Assembly: GCA_031979385.1 (NCBI GenBank)
Contig: DALZEF010000012.1
Coordinates: 19,612 to 83,611 of the forward strand
Direction of reading: 5' to 3'
Origin: Timonella sp031979385
GTDB taxonomy: Bacteria; Actinomycetota; Actinomycetes; Actinomycetales; Cellulomonadaceae
DNA: 64,000 nucleotides
Position 1 is the first letter of the stretch; the number at the start of each line of letters is the position of its first letter. Positions 8,919-17,433 of this stretch are shown piece by piece. The notes below the pieces were generated by a model that worked only from the letters and a program-made list of their open reading frames with translations, searched no databases and was not told where the DNA came from. The position numbers and the translations under genes were made by a program.

Positions 8919-9304
8919 GTTCAGTAGCCATGGAAATCCTTTTGATTCATTTACCAGCGTAGGGCTAAACCCTGCAATTCACACAACCTTACGTTGTGAA
9001 TTCCCTCTGAATCCCAGATGTTAAACACCTCGTGGAACGGCACTTTTACAGTCGTTTGGGTCTCACGTCCCAGGCGGTGCGTCTGCAAACTCACACTCGG
9101 TGGCAACGGCGAAAGGCAAACGGTTGATGAACGGGCTGCCCGTGACGGGCTGTGTGGGCATGAAAAAAACGAACGCCGGACCGGGAGCGCCTCTCGGCGC
9201 GAGGCCGCTCGTAGCGGCAAAAGTTGGAGCCCGGGGCTACCGCAGCCCGACGTTCGCGGCTTTTAGTTTACTGCGCCTCTATGGGTGTTTCCTGTGCGCG
9301 AGCA
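8919..9304. other. Intergenic region without a supported gene
   Basis: About 390 bp between the DUF47-pit unit and a minus-strand conserved gene. Small open frames exist, but none has a ribosome binding site with family-like sequence. Several short hairpins are present, such as GCCGCT-CGT-AGCGGC around 9208-9222, and may end transcription of the minus-strand gene at 9305. Nothing else is recognised. Confidence 0.5.
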
Positions 9305-9997
9305 TTAATCGAGGCGTCGCCTTCGCCACAGGGCGGCGGCTTCCTCAAGATCGCGGGCGGTCCCTTCAAGTGAAGACGCGCCAGCCGTTATCCGCCGCGC
9401 TGCCTGTGCGCCACGGCTGATCGGCTGATCTGTCAGATTGCCGACGATTCCCCCAGTTTCCCCCTCGGGTCCGCTTGCAGCGCTTCCGGCTTGGTCAAGG
9501 GAGTCGGCGTCATGTGTCGCGCCGACTGCGACGACCCGGCAGAACGCGGCCGCTCGTTCGAGGGCAACATCGAGGTCACCGACGAACAGGCCGGAAAGCA
9601 CTCGGTCAGCGAGGTCAGCGACGTCTTGCGGATTTGGCGGGGAGGAGACTCCTGCAACCACGTGGGAGACCTGAGCCGACCCGCTACCGAGACGATAGTG
9701 CAGCGCGAAAACCTCTGGGGCTGTGCGCACCCATTCGCGCAGCAGGTACATCCGCCACAGCGCTCCGGGCAGTGTGTTCGCGGGCGAGGATGCCCACATC
9801 TCCGCAACCGCATCGATGCCTTCGCGGTCCACAAGAGTCACAAGACGTTCAAGAACCTCAGGGGCGGCCTCAGCTCGCCCACGATGTACGACCACATCAG
9901 CGGTCAGATGTGCGATCTCCTCAAGAGCAGCGGGATCTGGCCCAGCGGGAATCGACTCGGCCATCATCTGGTCAAGACTCGCTGGACGTCGAGGCAT
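9305..9997 (-). CDS. Conserved actinobacterial protein of unknown function
   Basis: 230 aa from ATG 9997 (MPRRPASLDQMM). The frame is open a further 32 codons to 10093, but that stretch looks non-coding; GTG 10012 is another possible start, and neither has a clear ribosome binding site. The central part is helical with HYRLGSGSAQVSHVVAGVSS and VFVGDLDVALERAAAFCRVVAVGA-like segments, and there is an Arg-rich end (ALWRRRRLD). I see no signal peptide, membrane segment or catalytic motif. Similar proteins are, as far as I recall, widespread in Actinomycetota, but I cannot give a role. The gene reads away from msrB in the same direction with 117 bp between. Confidence 0.7.
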   Translation of the reverse strand: MPRRPASLDQMMAESIPAGPDPAALEEIAHLTADVVVHRGRAEAAPEVLERLVTLVDREGIDAVAEMWASSPANTLPGALWRMYLLREWVRTAPEVFALHYRLGSGSAQVSHVVAGVSSPPNPQDVADLADRVLSGLFVGDLDVALERAAAFCRVVAVGATHDADSLDQAGSAASGPEGETGGIVGNLTDQPISRGAQAARRITAGASSLEGTARDLEEAAALWRRRRLD

Positions 9998-10114
9998 GGC
10001 GCCCGTGGACACCCATCGTTGTGAAATCTCGGTTCTCCCTCTGACTAAGAAACTGTGCCACGTTGAGATGCGCCGCAGCGTAGCGGCCTTCAACCGGGCC
10101 GTGCTGGTACCGGA

Positions 10115-10534
10115 CTAGTCTTGGGTGCTGTCCGACTCGTCGAAAATCAAAGACACAGAGTTCATGCAATACCTGTTACCCGTTGGCGTTTGCGGGGCAT
10201 CCGGGAACACGTGACCAAGGTGGGAGCCGCAGGCCGCGCACAGCACCTCAACACGGACCATGCCGTGCGAAATGTCCTCGCGGTGGATCAGCGCGTCAGA
10301 CGAACCCGCCTCATAGAAACTAGGCCACCCGCAGTGCGCGTCAAACTTCGTGTCCGAACTAAACAGCGCGGCATTACATGCACGGCAACGGTAGGTTCCG
10401 GTACGCGACTCGTGCAGCAACTCACCCGTTCCCGGCCGTTCGGTGCCAGCCTCACGCAACACGTGATATTCGAGTTCATTGAGTTCACGGCGCCACTGCG
10501 CATCAGACTTCACAACCTTGAACATGTCGCTCAC
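10115..10534 (-). CDS. msrB: Peptide-methionine (R)-S-oxide reductase MsrB
   Basis: 139 aa. MsrB reduces the R epimer of methionine sulfoxide in proteins. Two zinc-binding pairs are visible, C50-R-A-C53 and C99-A-A-C102, together with CGWPSFYEA and the catalytic Cys123 in RYCMNSVSL (usually RYCINS; Ile to Met is conservative). Length matches the family. The start is GTG 10534, because AGGAG lies 7 nt upstream; the in-frame GTG at 10549 would put that Shine-Dalgarno inside the gene. It is a cytosolic repair enzyme and is probably monocistronic. Confidence 0.96.
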   Translation of the reverse strand: MSDMFKVVKSDAQWRRELNELEYHVLREAGTERPGTGELLHESRTGTYRCRACNAALFSSDTKFDAHCGWPSFYEAGSSDALIHREDISHGMVRVEVLCAACGSHLGHVFPDAPQTPTGNRYCMNSVSLIFDESDSTQD

Positions 10535-10693
10535 GGGTTTGCTCCTCACTTCTCATCGGCGCACGAGCACCTGTTACAGGCACGCGGGAATCACAACGCC
10601 TCGGCCCTCCAGCATATTCCTGCGCTCGCGCATTGGCAGTCTGCTTACCGCACAACCCTGCGGGCTCATAGGTAGATGTGATGCAATTGCACC

Positions 10694-11440
10694 GTGCCTA
10701 TTCAACAGTCAGTGCCCGCAGAGATCTGGGAGCAGATCAAAACCTCAACCGAACCACTCGCGGCAGGCCCCGCGCTCATCATCGTCGGTGTGGTCGCGGC
10801 GCTCGTTATCTGGCGCCCAACCTGGCGCGTGCTACGAAACGTCATCACCATCGCACACGAAGGCGCGCACGCTTTTGTCGCGCTCTTGGTAGGACGCAAG
10901 TTACAGGCAATAACCCTGCACTCAGACACCTCCGGACTAACCGTCTCACGGGGCAAACCACGCGGTTTCGGCATGATCCTCACCGCGTTCGCCGGATACA
11001 CCGGTCCCGCGGTAGTCGGTCTAGTGGGTGCTTTCCTCGTTGGACGCGGATTCACCCTCGCGTGGGTGTGGGCGTTCGTGCTCGTACTGGTCCTGATGCT
11101 GTTCAAGATCAGGAACCTGTTCGGCGCATGGACCCTGGTGGTGACCGGTGCGGTTATTGGGGCGACAGCATGGTTCGCCCCAGACGAGTTCCGCGTCTAC
11201 CTCGCCTACGCCCTGGCATTGTTGTTCCTGCTCGGAGCACCCAAAGCCGTCGTGGAACTGGGGCACACCCGCCGGCGCACCCGAAGCGGAACCACCGACG
11301 CCGACATCCTCGGGAAACTCTCCTGGTTCCCGGCAGGTCTGTGGTACCTCATCTTCGTGCTCTTTACTTTCGGTGCCCTGATCGTTGGCTTCTGGCTCCT
11401 CGTTCCCACCCTCTTCACCGACATTGCAGCCCTGTTCTAG
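10694..11440 (+). CDS. M50-like (M50B) membrane metalloprotease-fold protein
   Basis: 248 aa membrane protein. After a first hydrophobic helix (about residues 25-40) comes AHEGAHAFVALLVG, an HExxH zinc motif at H55-E56-x-x-H59 typical of the M50B group. At least five further hydrophobic segments follow, with a possible third zinc-ligand region near residues 130-150. Whether it is proteolytically active is not known. The start is GTG 10694 without a strong ribosome binding site, so the exact N-terminus is uncertain. A glycerophosphodiesterase gene follows 12 bp downstream, suggesting co-transcription. Confidence 0.8.
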   Translation: MPIQQSVPAEIWEQIKTSTEPLAAGPALIIVGVVAALVIWRPTWRVLRNVITIAHEGAHAFVALLVGRKLQAITLHSDTSGLTVSRGKPRGFGMILTAFAGYTGPAVVGLVGAFLVGRGFTLAWVWAFVLVLVLMLFKIRNLFGAWTLVVTGAVIGATAWFAPDEFRVYLAYALALLFLLGAPKAVVELGHTRRRTRSGTTDADILGKLSWFPAGLWYLIFVLFTFGALIVGFWLLVPTLFTDIAALF

Positions 11441-11452
11441 AAGGTAATACCC

Positions 11453-12196
11453 ATGACTCTGCCCCTCATCGTCGCGCACCGCGGCAACAAGTCCGTCACC
11501 CCAGAGAACACGCTGCCAGCCTTCGCGTCAGCCATACGCAGTGGCTGCGACGGCATCGAGATGGACGTGGTCATGACCGCCGACAACATACCCGTAGTCA
11601 TCCATGACAAGACTGTGGACGGCACAACCGACGGTTCAGGCCGCGTGGGTCAGATGACACTGGCGGAGATCAAGCAATTGGATGCGGGCTCGTGGTTCTC
11701 ACCAGGGTTTGCAGGCACACGCATCCCCACCTTTGCCGAGTTCGCTGGGCTCATGGCCAAGGCCCCCGGCGTCGAGATCCTGCTCGAGTTCAAAGGGCAC
11801 TGGACCGCTGAACAGGCATCAGTGGTCTTTGGAGACGTGAAGGCCCACGAACTGACCGACCGTACGATGCTCCAGTCGTTCCACCCGCTGACAATCGGTG
11901 CGCTGCACGAGATCGCGCCGGGATCGAAGCGTGGCGCACTTCTGGAGATCGTTCCGGACGAACTCATCGCCTCCGCCCAGGCACTCGGGCTCTACACCGT
12001 CAATCCCGACGTCAACCTAGTTCTCAACGACCCCAGCCTAGTCCAGCTCATCCATGATGCAGACATGAAGATACAGGTCTGGACCGCAAACACCACCGAG
12101 CAGTGGGAACGCCTCGTCGAACTCGGTGTCGATGCCATCATCACCGACCACCCCGACCGACTCGCAGGATGGTATGACGGACGCAGACTACGTTAG
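11453..12196 (+). CDS. Glycerophosphodiester phosphodiesterase (copy 1)
   Basis: 247 aa, GDPD TIM-barrel family, which hydrolyses glycerophosphodiesters to glycerol-3-phosphate and an alcohol. Catalytic and metal residues are visible: H9-R10 in IVAHRGNKSVTPENTLPAF, E36 and D38 in GIEMDVV, H51 in VVIHDKTVD, then ILLEFKG and the closing VWTANT...LGVDAIITDHPD. No signal peptide, so it is cytosolic. ATG 11453 is preceded by GAAGG. It lies directly upstream of a Ugp-type ABC operon that ends with a second, clearly homologous GDPD, so the product would feed or use imported phosphodiesters. Confidence 0.95.
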   Translation: MTLPLIVAHRGNKSVTPENTLPAFASAIRSGCDGIEMDVVMTADNIPVVIHDKTVDGTTDGSGRVGQMTLAEIKQLDAGSWFSPGFAGTRIPTFAEFAGLMAKAPGVEILLEFKGHWTAEQASVVFGDVKAHELTDRTMLQSFHPLTIGALHEIAPGSKRGALLEIVPDELIASAQALGLYTVNPDVNLVLNDPSLVQLIHDADMKIQVWTANTTEQWERLVELGVDAIITDHPDRLAGWYDGRRLR

Positions 12197-12398
12197 CCCG
12201 CGCTGAACCACTCGTACCTGAGGTCTCCCGCGCACGCCAGTCCACGATGAACAGTCGGCACCGGTAACGTCCACGTGGCCGCAGCGTTGCCGGGCAAACC
12301 TCGAAGACACGCCGACTAGCGCCCGCGCGAACTTCGTCTAAACAGTTAGTTAAAGACCGTAAAAACCGGTTTCTACGCCGAAGAACCCTAATAAGTTA

Positions 12399-12428
12399 AC
12401 TCCAGAAACATGCCCGCACTTCTGGAGT
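12399..12428 (+). promoter_or_regulatory. Hairpin over the ugpA ribosome binding site
   Basis: ACTCCAGAA (12399-12407) and TTCTGGAGT (12420-12428) are perfect 9-bp complements with a 12-nt loop. The 3' arm contains CTGGAG, the Shine-Dalgarno of ugpA. The loop contains an ATG (12410) that opens an 8-codon frame ending at TGA 12434-12436, overlapping the ugpA ATG. It may be an RNA switch, a DNA operator, or both; a TAAGTT at 12392-12397 could be the -10 box. Confidence 0.4.
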
Positions 12429-12432
12429 CACC

Positions 12433-13485
12433 ATGACAACCCCCGTAGTCGGAGTTCAGGATCCAACGCCACAGGATGTTCTACATCCAACTGAGCCCCC
12501 GCACGATCGCACGCAACAGGACAAAGCCGCCGAATCGTCGCCAATCAATACTGAACCAGTCGACAGCAAAGTCCCAGGCCATCGTAAGACCACCCGCGTC
12601 AAGCAGTTTGATCGCACCAAATGGCGGCAGTACCTCGCCTTCCTCGCACTTGCCGGACCAAACCTGGCACTACTGCTGATCTTCACGTACAAGCCACTGA
12701 TGGAATCGTTCCGGTTCTCGGTGCTGCAATGGAACATCGGATCGCCCCGCGCACGATTCGTTGGCCTGCAAAACTACGTCGAGTTCTTCACCGCTGCACG
12801 CTCCCTGAACGTCCTGTGGAACACGTTCGTGTTCACCATCGCAAGCGTCGGAGGCGCGCTGGTCATCGGCCTCGCGCTCGCCTTGCTGCTCAACCGCAAA
12901 CTAGTGGGTCGCGGCCTCGCCCGTACAGTGACCTTCGCACCCTACGTGCTCTCCGGGATCGCGGTCGGAATCCTGTGGCTGTATATCTTCGACCCACGGT
13001 ATGGGCTGCTCCGCACCGTCCTCGGCTGGTTCGGCATCAGTTCCCCGGACTGGTACAACGACGGAGGCTGGGCGATGGCCATGATCATCATCGTCTACCT
13101 GTGGAAGCACGCCGGGTACGTGGCGCTCATCTACCTGGCCGGACTACAGGCAATCCCGCAGGACCTCTACGATGCGGCCTCGCTCGACGGCGCAACTAAA
13201 CCGCGCATCCTACGTTCCATCACCGTCCCCCTACTCGGGCCGACAACCTTCTTCCTGCTGATCACCACCCTGCTTTCATCGTTGCAGTCCTTCGACCTCA
13301 TCCATGCGATGACCAAGGGCGGACCGCTCGGATCAACCACCACGCTGATGTATCAGATCTATCAGGAGAGCTTCGTGAACGGTCGCGCAGGATACGCCTC
13401 CGCAGTCGCAACCATCCTGTTCGTGATCCTGCTCGTCATCACGGTCATCCAGTTGAAGTACGTCGAGAAGAAGGTGCACTACTGA
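12433..13485 (+). CDS. ugpA: Ugp-type ABC transporter permease (MalF/UgpA family)
   Basis: 350 aa. The first 65 residues are hydrophilic and low in complexity; then about six transmembrane helices run from LAFLALAGPNLALLLIFTY to ILFVILLVITVIQ. The cytoplasmic EAA loop that contacts the ATPase is present as YDAASLDGATKPRILRSITVP. Start ATG 12433 has CTGGAG 5 nt upstream, inside a hairpin arm. The order is permease, permease, binding protein, GDPD, with a GDPD also upstream, which points to glycerol-3-phosphate or glycerophosphodiester import as in Ugp. No ATPase gene is present, so a shared MsiK-like ATPase elsewhere is likely (inference). Substrate assignment rests on context. Confidence 0.85.
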   Translation: MTTPVVGVQDPTPQDVLHPTEPPHDRTQQDKAAESSPINTEPVDSKVPGHRKTTRVKQFDRTKWRQYLAFLALAGPNLALLLIFTYKPLMESFRFSVLQWNIGSPRARFVGLQNYVEFFTAARSLNVLWNTFVFTIASVGGALVIGLALALLLNRKLVGRGLARTVTFAPYVLSGIAVGILWLYIFDPRYGLLRTVLGWFGISSPDWYNDGGWAMAMIIIVYLWKHAGYVALIYLAGLQAIPQDLYDAASLDGATKPRILRSITVPLLGPTTFFLLITTLLSSLQSFDLIHAMTKGGPLGSTTTLMYQIYQESFVNGRAGYASAVATILFVILLVITVIQLKYVEKKVHY

Positions 13486-14384
13486 TGGTCGCCCTGCCCA
13501 CGAACCCGGTCAAGACCCGCCGCCCCACACCCCGCAACGACGGCAACCTCGGACTCGGAAAACGCTCCCCGCTGCTGGACGCAGGCGGATACCTGACCCT
13601 CGTCCTCGCAGTCATCGTCATGGCCCTGCCACTGATCTGGATGTTCTTCGCAAGTTTCAAGCAGCCCAGCGAACTCTATTCCGTGCCGCTTCAGTGGCTC
13701 CCCCAATCCTTCGACGGAGCGAACTACCAGCACGTTGCCGAGCGCCTTCCCGTGGGCCGTCTGTTCATGAACTCTGTCATGATCACCGCGCTCGGTGCTG
13801 GACTCAAGGTAACACTCGGCCTCACCTGCGCGTATGCACTCGTCTTCCTTGAATTCCCCTACAAGAGGATCATGTTCGCGATCGTGCTCTTCACACTGCT
13901 CGTGCCCCAACAGATCACGATCATCCCGAACTACACCCTCGTGGCCTCGCTTGGCTGGCTCAACACCTACCAGGGAATCCTCGTACCGGGCCTCGCCAGC
14001 GCGTTTGGAACCTTCCTGTTCCGTCAACACTTCCTCACCCTGCCGATCTCGGTCCTCGAGGCAGCCGCCCTGGACGGCGCAGGCCACTGGCGCAGGCTCT
14101 GGGGATTCGTGATCCCCATGTCCTACCCGACAATCGCGGCGGTGGGGCTCATCTCCATCGTCGCCGAATGGAACGACTACCTGTGGCCATTCCTCGTCAT
14201 CGACGACGCCAGCAAGATGACGCTCCCACTCGGACTCACGCTCCTGCAGAACGTCGACGGAATGAACAACTGGGGCGTACTGCTCGCCGCAACCGTCCTC
14301 GTCACACTCCCAATGCTTGTCGTCTTCCTTGTCCTTCAGCGTCGACTCGTAGCCGGTCTCACCGCCGGCGCGGTCACGGGCTGA
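13485..14384 (+). CDS. ugpE: Ugp-type ABC transporter permease (MalG/UgpE family)
   Basis: 299 aa with about six hydrophobic helices, beginning LTLVLAVIVMALPLIWMFFA and ending LVTLPMLVVFLVLQRRLV. The EAA loop is LEAAALDGAGHWRRLWGFVIP, and FFASFKQPSELYSVPLQWLP is typical of the carbohydrate/glycerol-phosphate permease family. The ATG at 13485 overlaps the last base of the ugpA stop, so translation is coupled. It forms the heterodimeric channel with UgpA. The binding protein gene follows after 86 bp. Confidence 0.87.
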   Translation: MVALPTNPVKTRRPTPRNDGNLGLGKRSPLLDAGGYLTLVLAVIVMALPLIWMFFASFKQPSELYSVPLQWLPQSFDGANYQHVAERLPVGRLFMNSVMITALGAGLKVTLGLTCAYALVFLEFPYKRIMFAIVLFTLLVPQQITIIPNYTLVASLGWLNTYQGILVPGLASAFGTFLFRQHFLTLPISVLEAAALDGAGHWRRLWGFVIPMSYPTIAAVGLISIVAEWNDYLWPFLVIDDASKMTLPLGLTLLQNVDGMNNWGVLLAATVLVTLPMLVVFLVLQRRLVAGLTAGAVTG

Positions 14385-14470
14385 ACCATCCAGCCCGCGG
14401 CTGGTAATCGACCATTCTCACCCCTCACGTTCCGGTAAGCGCCGGAACCCAACCAACATTGGAGAAACCC

Positions 14471-15838
14471 ATGTTCCGTGCGAAATCCGCGCAACCACAC
14501 GGCAACCGCCGTTCGGCACTCACCAGGGCACTCGGCCTTGGGCTCGTCGCAGCAACCGTGGCCGCCTGCTCCGGTCCAGCCACCTCCAACGAGGGCGGCT
14601 CCAACAACGAGACGCAGTCCATTGACTGGGCCTCCATCGAACCAGCAAAGGAGATCACCTGGTGGTCTAACCACCCCGGCGCATCCAAGGACATCGAGGA
14701 GGAACTCGCTGCGGCCTTCACCGCAGAGTCCGGCATCAAGGTCAACCTCGTGACCGCTGGCGCAAACTACGACGAGATCGCACAGCGATTCCAGGCCGCA
14801 GCAGGAACCGACGCCCTCCCGGACCTAGTGATCTCCTCCGACGTCTGGTGGTTCCGCTACTTCCTCAACGGCCAGATCATGCCACTCGACGATGTCTTCG
14901 AATACCTCGAGGCAGATGTGGACGACTTCAACGAGACCCTCTACAACGACTACCTCTACGACGGACAGCACTGGGCGGCCCCATATGCACGTTCCACGCC
15001 GCTGTTCTACTACAACAAGGAACACTTCGAGGCTGCTGGTCTTCCCGACCGCGGCCCTGAGACCTGGGCAGAGTTCGAGGAGTGGGCGCCAAAACTCGCT
15101 GAGGTGGTACCAGCAGACGGTGCACCGCTCGGCCTCGCAACAGGAACCTCCTGGGCAGCCTGGTGGGGTTCAAACATCATGTGGACCAATGGCGCCAACT
15201 TCTCCAAGGAATGGGACGTCACCCTCGACACGCCAGAGGCCATCGCGGCCGGAGAATGGCTCCGCGGCCTCTACCACGACAAGAAGTTCGCGTCCGTTGG
15301 AAACGACAGCCAGGCAGACTTCGCTGCGGGCTACTTCGCCACCTTCATCGGTTCGACCGGATCCCTCAAGGGCATCCTCGACGCCGCGACCTTCGAGGTC
15401 GGCGCTGCATTCCTCCCAGAGGGCGAGGCAGGCCCAGGCGTTCCAACCGGCGGCACCGGCCTCGCGATCCCGAACGGTCGCACCCCCGAACAGCAACTCG
15501 CCGCAGCCATGTTCCTCAAGTTCCTCACCAACACCGAGAACACCGCAAAGTTCTCCCAGGCAACCGGATACGTTCCAGTACGCACCTCCGCAGGTGAGAG
15601 CGAGACCATGAAAGCCCTCTACGAGGAGGTCCCACTGTACAAGGTCGCCATCGAGCAACTCGAGACCAAGACCCGCAACCAGGACTGGGTCCGCGTATTC
15701 GTACCAGGTGGAGACGCAATCCTCACCGAGGGAATCGAGGAGATCGTCCTCAACAACACCCCAGCAGAAGAGGCATGGAAGCAGATCACACCACGCCTTG
15801 AGCAGGCATTCGAAGAAAACGTGGAGCCATACCTGTGA
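14471..15838 (+). CDS. ugpB: Ugp-type extracellular substrate-binding lipoprotein
   Basis: 455 aa. A lipoprotein signal is clear: positively charged N-terminus, hydrophobic stretch LGLGLVAATV and lipobox VAAC with Cys33. The mature part is a family 1 solute-binding protein: EITWWSNHPG, then FTAESGIKVNLVTAG, YDEIAQRFQAAAGTDALPDL and GGTGLAIPNG. It would deliver glycerol-3-phosphate or a glycerophosphodiester to UgpAE; a sugar substrate cannot be excluded from sequence alone. ATG 14471 follows TGGAG at good spacing; the TTG at 14459 is part of that ribosome binding site. The stop overlaps the start of the next gene (GTGA). Confidence 0.88.
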   Translation: MFRAKSAQPHGNRRSALTRALGLGLVAATVAACSGPATSNEGGSNNETQSIDWASIEPAKEITWWSNHPGASKDIEEELAAAFTAESGIKVNLVTAGANYDEIAQRFQAAAGTDALPDLVISSDVWWFRYFLNGQIMPLDDVFEYLEADVDDFNETLYNDYLYDGQHWAAPYARSTPLFYYNKEHFEAAGLPDRGPETWAEFEEWAPKLAEVVPADGAPLGLATGTSWAAWWGSNIMWTNGANFSKEWDVTLDTPEAIAAGEWLRGLYHDKKFASVGNDSQADFAAGYFATFIGSTGSLKGILDAATFEVGAAFLPEGEAGPGVPTGGTGLAIPNGRTPEQQLAAAMFLKFLTNTENTAKFSQATGYVPVRTSAGESETMKALYEEVPLYKVAIEQLETKTRNQDWVRVFVPGGDAILTEGIEEIVLNNTPAEEAWKQITPRLEQAFEENVEPYL

Positions 15839-16635
15839 TCCCACAGATCATCGCCCACCGCGGGAGCAGGTCGGTCACCCCCGAGAACACCCTTCCCGCA
15901 TTCGCAGCGGCGATCGCATCCGGCGCGAAAAGCATCGAGATGGACATCGTGCGATCACGCGAGGGGACGCCCGTGGTCATTCACGATGCAACCCTGGACG
16001 CCACCACCTCCGGTGTTGGCCAGGTTTCTGACCATACGGTTGCCGAGATCCAAACACTGGACGCAGGTTCTTGGTTCAGTCCAGCTTTCGCCGGTGCCCA
16101 GGTACCAACGTTCGCTCAGTTCGCTGCCTTCATGTCGCATCATCCCCAGGTCGAGATACTTCTCGAGTTCAAGGGAGACTGGGACATCGTGCAGACCGGG
16201 CAGGTCGTCGACATCATCGATGCCCACGACATCCGCGAGCAGACCATCCTGCAATCGTTCAACCAACTCACCATCGAGGCTCACGAGCAGGTTGCACCCG
16301 ATATGCGCCGGGGCGTTCTCATCATCTCGCGAGAAGCACTCGAACGCCTGGCACCCGCTCAGGATCATTCCTCGGCTCAATCACTGGTGGGCGTTGACAA
16401 ACTCATTGAGCAGTGCACCGCCCGAGACATCTACACCCTGAACCCATTCGTTGAGGATGTGTTCGAACTCCCTGGTGTGGTCGACCGAGCCCACGACGCA
16501 GGGTTGAAGGTCCAAACCTGGACCGCCAACTCTCCAGAGCAGTGGGCAAGGCTCGTGGAACTCGGAGTCGATGGCATCATCACCGATCGTCCAGACGCAC
16601 TCAATGGCTGGTACGCCGGCCGCGGGTTGCTGTAA
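15835..16635 (+). CDS. Glycerophosphodiester phosphodiesterase (copy 2)
   Basis: 266 aa, paralogue of the enzyme at 11453-12196 with the same catalytic layout: H8 in IAHRGSRSVTPENTLPAF, E35 and D37 in SIEMDIV, H50 in VVIHDATLD, ILLEFKG and VWTAN...LGVDGIITDRPD. It has an insertion of about 18 residues near 165-195 (LERLAPAQDHSSAQSLVG) absent from copy 1. GTG 15835 overlaps the ugpB stop, so it is translationally coupled to the transporter, the strongest context evidence that the operon imports glycerophosphodiesters. A strong terminator follows. Confidence 0.95.
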   Translation: MIPQIIAHRGSRSVTPENTLPAFAAAIASGAKSIEMDIVRSREGTPVVIHDATLDATTSGVGQVSDHTVAEIQTLDAGSWFSPAFAGAQVPTFAQFAAFMSHHPQVEILLEFKGDWDIVQTGQVVDIIDAHDIREQTILQSFNQLTIEAHEQVAPDMRRGVLIISREALERLAPAQDHSSAQSLVGVDKLIEQCTARDIYTLNPFVEDVFELPGVVDRAHDAGLKVQTWTANSPEQWARLVELGVDGIITDRPDALNGWYAGRGLL

Positions 16636-16655
16636 ACATCGGTTTTCCGCTCCCG

Positions 16656-16708
16656 GGGGTGTGATGACAGGCCAAGTTAGTGTGGTCTGTCACCACACCC
16701 CTTTTTTT
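16656..16708 (+). terminator. Rho-independent terminator of the ugp operon
   Basis: Arms 16656-16673 (GGGGTGTGATGACAGGCC) and 16684-16701 pair over 18 bp with a few mismatches and are followed by seven T residues. Confidence 0.92.
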
Positions 16709-16817
16709 GCGACTTTCACGCAGGCTGTGGCCCGGTTCACACCTTTGGCCCGTTTTTCTTTTCGCGCCGATATTGCGTATCCTTGATCTGTTGACCTTTA
16801 GGTCAGCGACCCAGAGT

Positions 16818-16890
16818 GGGCCTTTAGCTCAGTTGGTAGAGCATCGGACTTTTAATCCGCGGGTCGCGGGTTCGAGTCCCGCAGGGCCTA
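16818..16890 (+). tRNA. tRNA-Lys (anticodon TTT)
   Basis: A 73-nt cloverleaf. The D-arm contains AGCTCAGTTGGTAGAGC, the anticodon loop is CTTTTAA, and the T-arm is GCGGG-TTCGAGT-CCCGC. The acceptor GGGCCTT pairs with AGGGCCT (G1-T72 wobble), the discriminator is A, and CC follows without an encoded full CCA. A terminator hairpin follows directly. Confidence 0.95.
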
Positions 16891-16897
16891 CCGCACG

Positions 16898-16937
16898 AAA
16901 AGCGGGCCGGACGTCTCAAGACGTCCGGCCCGCTTTT
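16898..16937 (+). terminator. Terminator after tRNA-Lys
   Basis: A perfect 18-bp stem (16898-16915 with 16920-16937) with loop TCAA and a TTTT end follows the tRNA by 7 bp. Confidence 0.9.
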
Positions 16938-17078
16938 GCAATTTTCGGGACATCGCACGATTTGTGCGATGAAAATTCGTTCTACCGCTTGGAAAATAAT
17001 CTGACGGTGGGGCGCCACCTCCCAAATCCGCGAGGCGATGATGGCACTTCCAGCACAGGTCGAGGACTTGCACGGTGC

Positions 17079-17201
17079 GTCAAGGCAGCGGTTGTGCTGG
17101 TGACCGAAGGGCTCTACGCGAAACACATCAACACACACGTTGCTGTCACCACGATCTACCCCGGCGCCCTCGCCAAGAAGATGGGAGATCTGATCAAATA
17201 G
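17079..17201 (+). pseudogene. 3' remnant of a short-chain dehydrogenase gene
   Basis: The last 40 codons of an open frame read KAAVVLVTEGLYAKHINTHV and then AVTTIYPGALAKKMGDLIK, very like the C-terminal half of classical SDR enzymes (the residues after the catalytic Tyr-x-x-x-Lys up to the PG motif). The Rossmann half is missing: the frame upstream runs through the tRNA-Lys gene and its terminator and shows no SDR sequence. No start codon or ribosome binding site fits. I read it as a degraded relic downstream of the tRNA. Confidence 0.6.
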
Positions 17202-17263
17202 CCTCGTTGTACGCATCCAGCCTCGCTCTTGCCCGCAACAGTGGGCGGGGCTAGATTTGGTCC

Positions 17264-17413
17264 ATGGGAAACGAAGAGCTCATCACACAGTTCATTCCGG
17301 ACAAGCAGTTGCTTGAGGAGGAACTCGCAGCACCCACGATCATTGTGGAGAAACCCCCTGCGTTCACGCTTCCAAAGGGTCTGCGCCTGGCATCCGAGGA
17401 CGACGACGCCTAG
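17264..17413 (+). CDS. Small acidic hypothetical protein
   Basis: 49 codons from ATG 17264. The product is acidic, begins MGNEELITQFIPDKQLL, has PTIIVEKPPAFTLPKGLRL in the middle and ends in SEDDDA. Composition is protein-like and there is no membrane segment. The ribosome binding site is weak. A hairpin terminator follows 20 bp after the stop. It lies between the SDR relic and the convergent siderophore ATPase gene. I do not recognise the family. Confidence 0.5.
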   Translation: MGNEELITQFIPDKQLLEEELAAPTIIVEKPPAFTLPKGLRLASEDDDA

Positions 17414-17433
17414 CCGCCCTGCCTGCCTTATTG

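Noticed and set aside
9100..9420. 106-codon plus-strand frame between pit and the conserved gene
   Set aside because: It overlaps the end of the opposite-strand conserved gene, lacks a ribosome binding site and does not look protein-like.
16680..17201. 173-codon frame running through tRNA-Lys
   Set aside because: It reads across a tRNA and a terminator. Only its last 40 codons resemble a protein and are listed as an SDR remnant.
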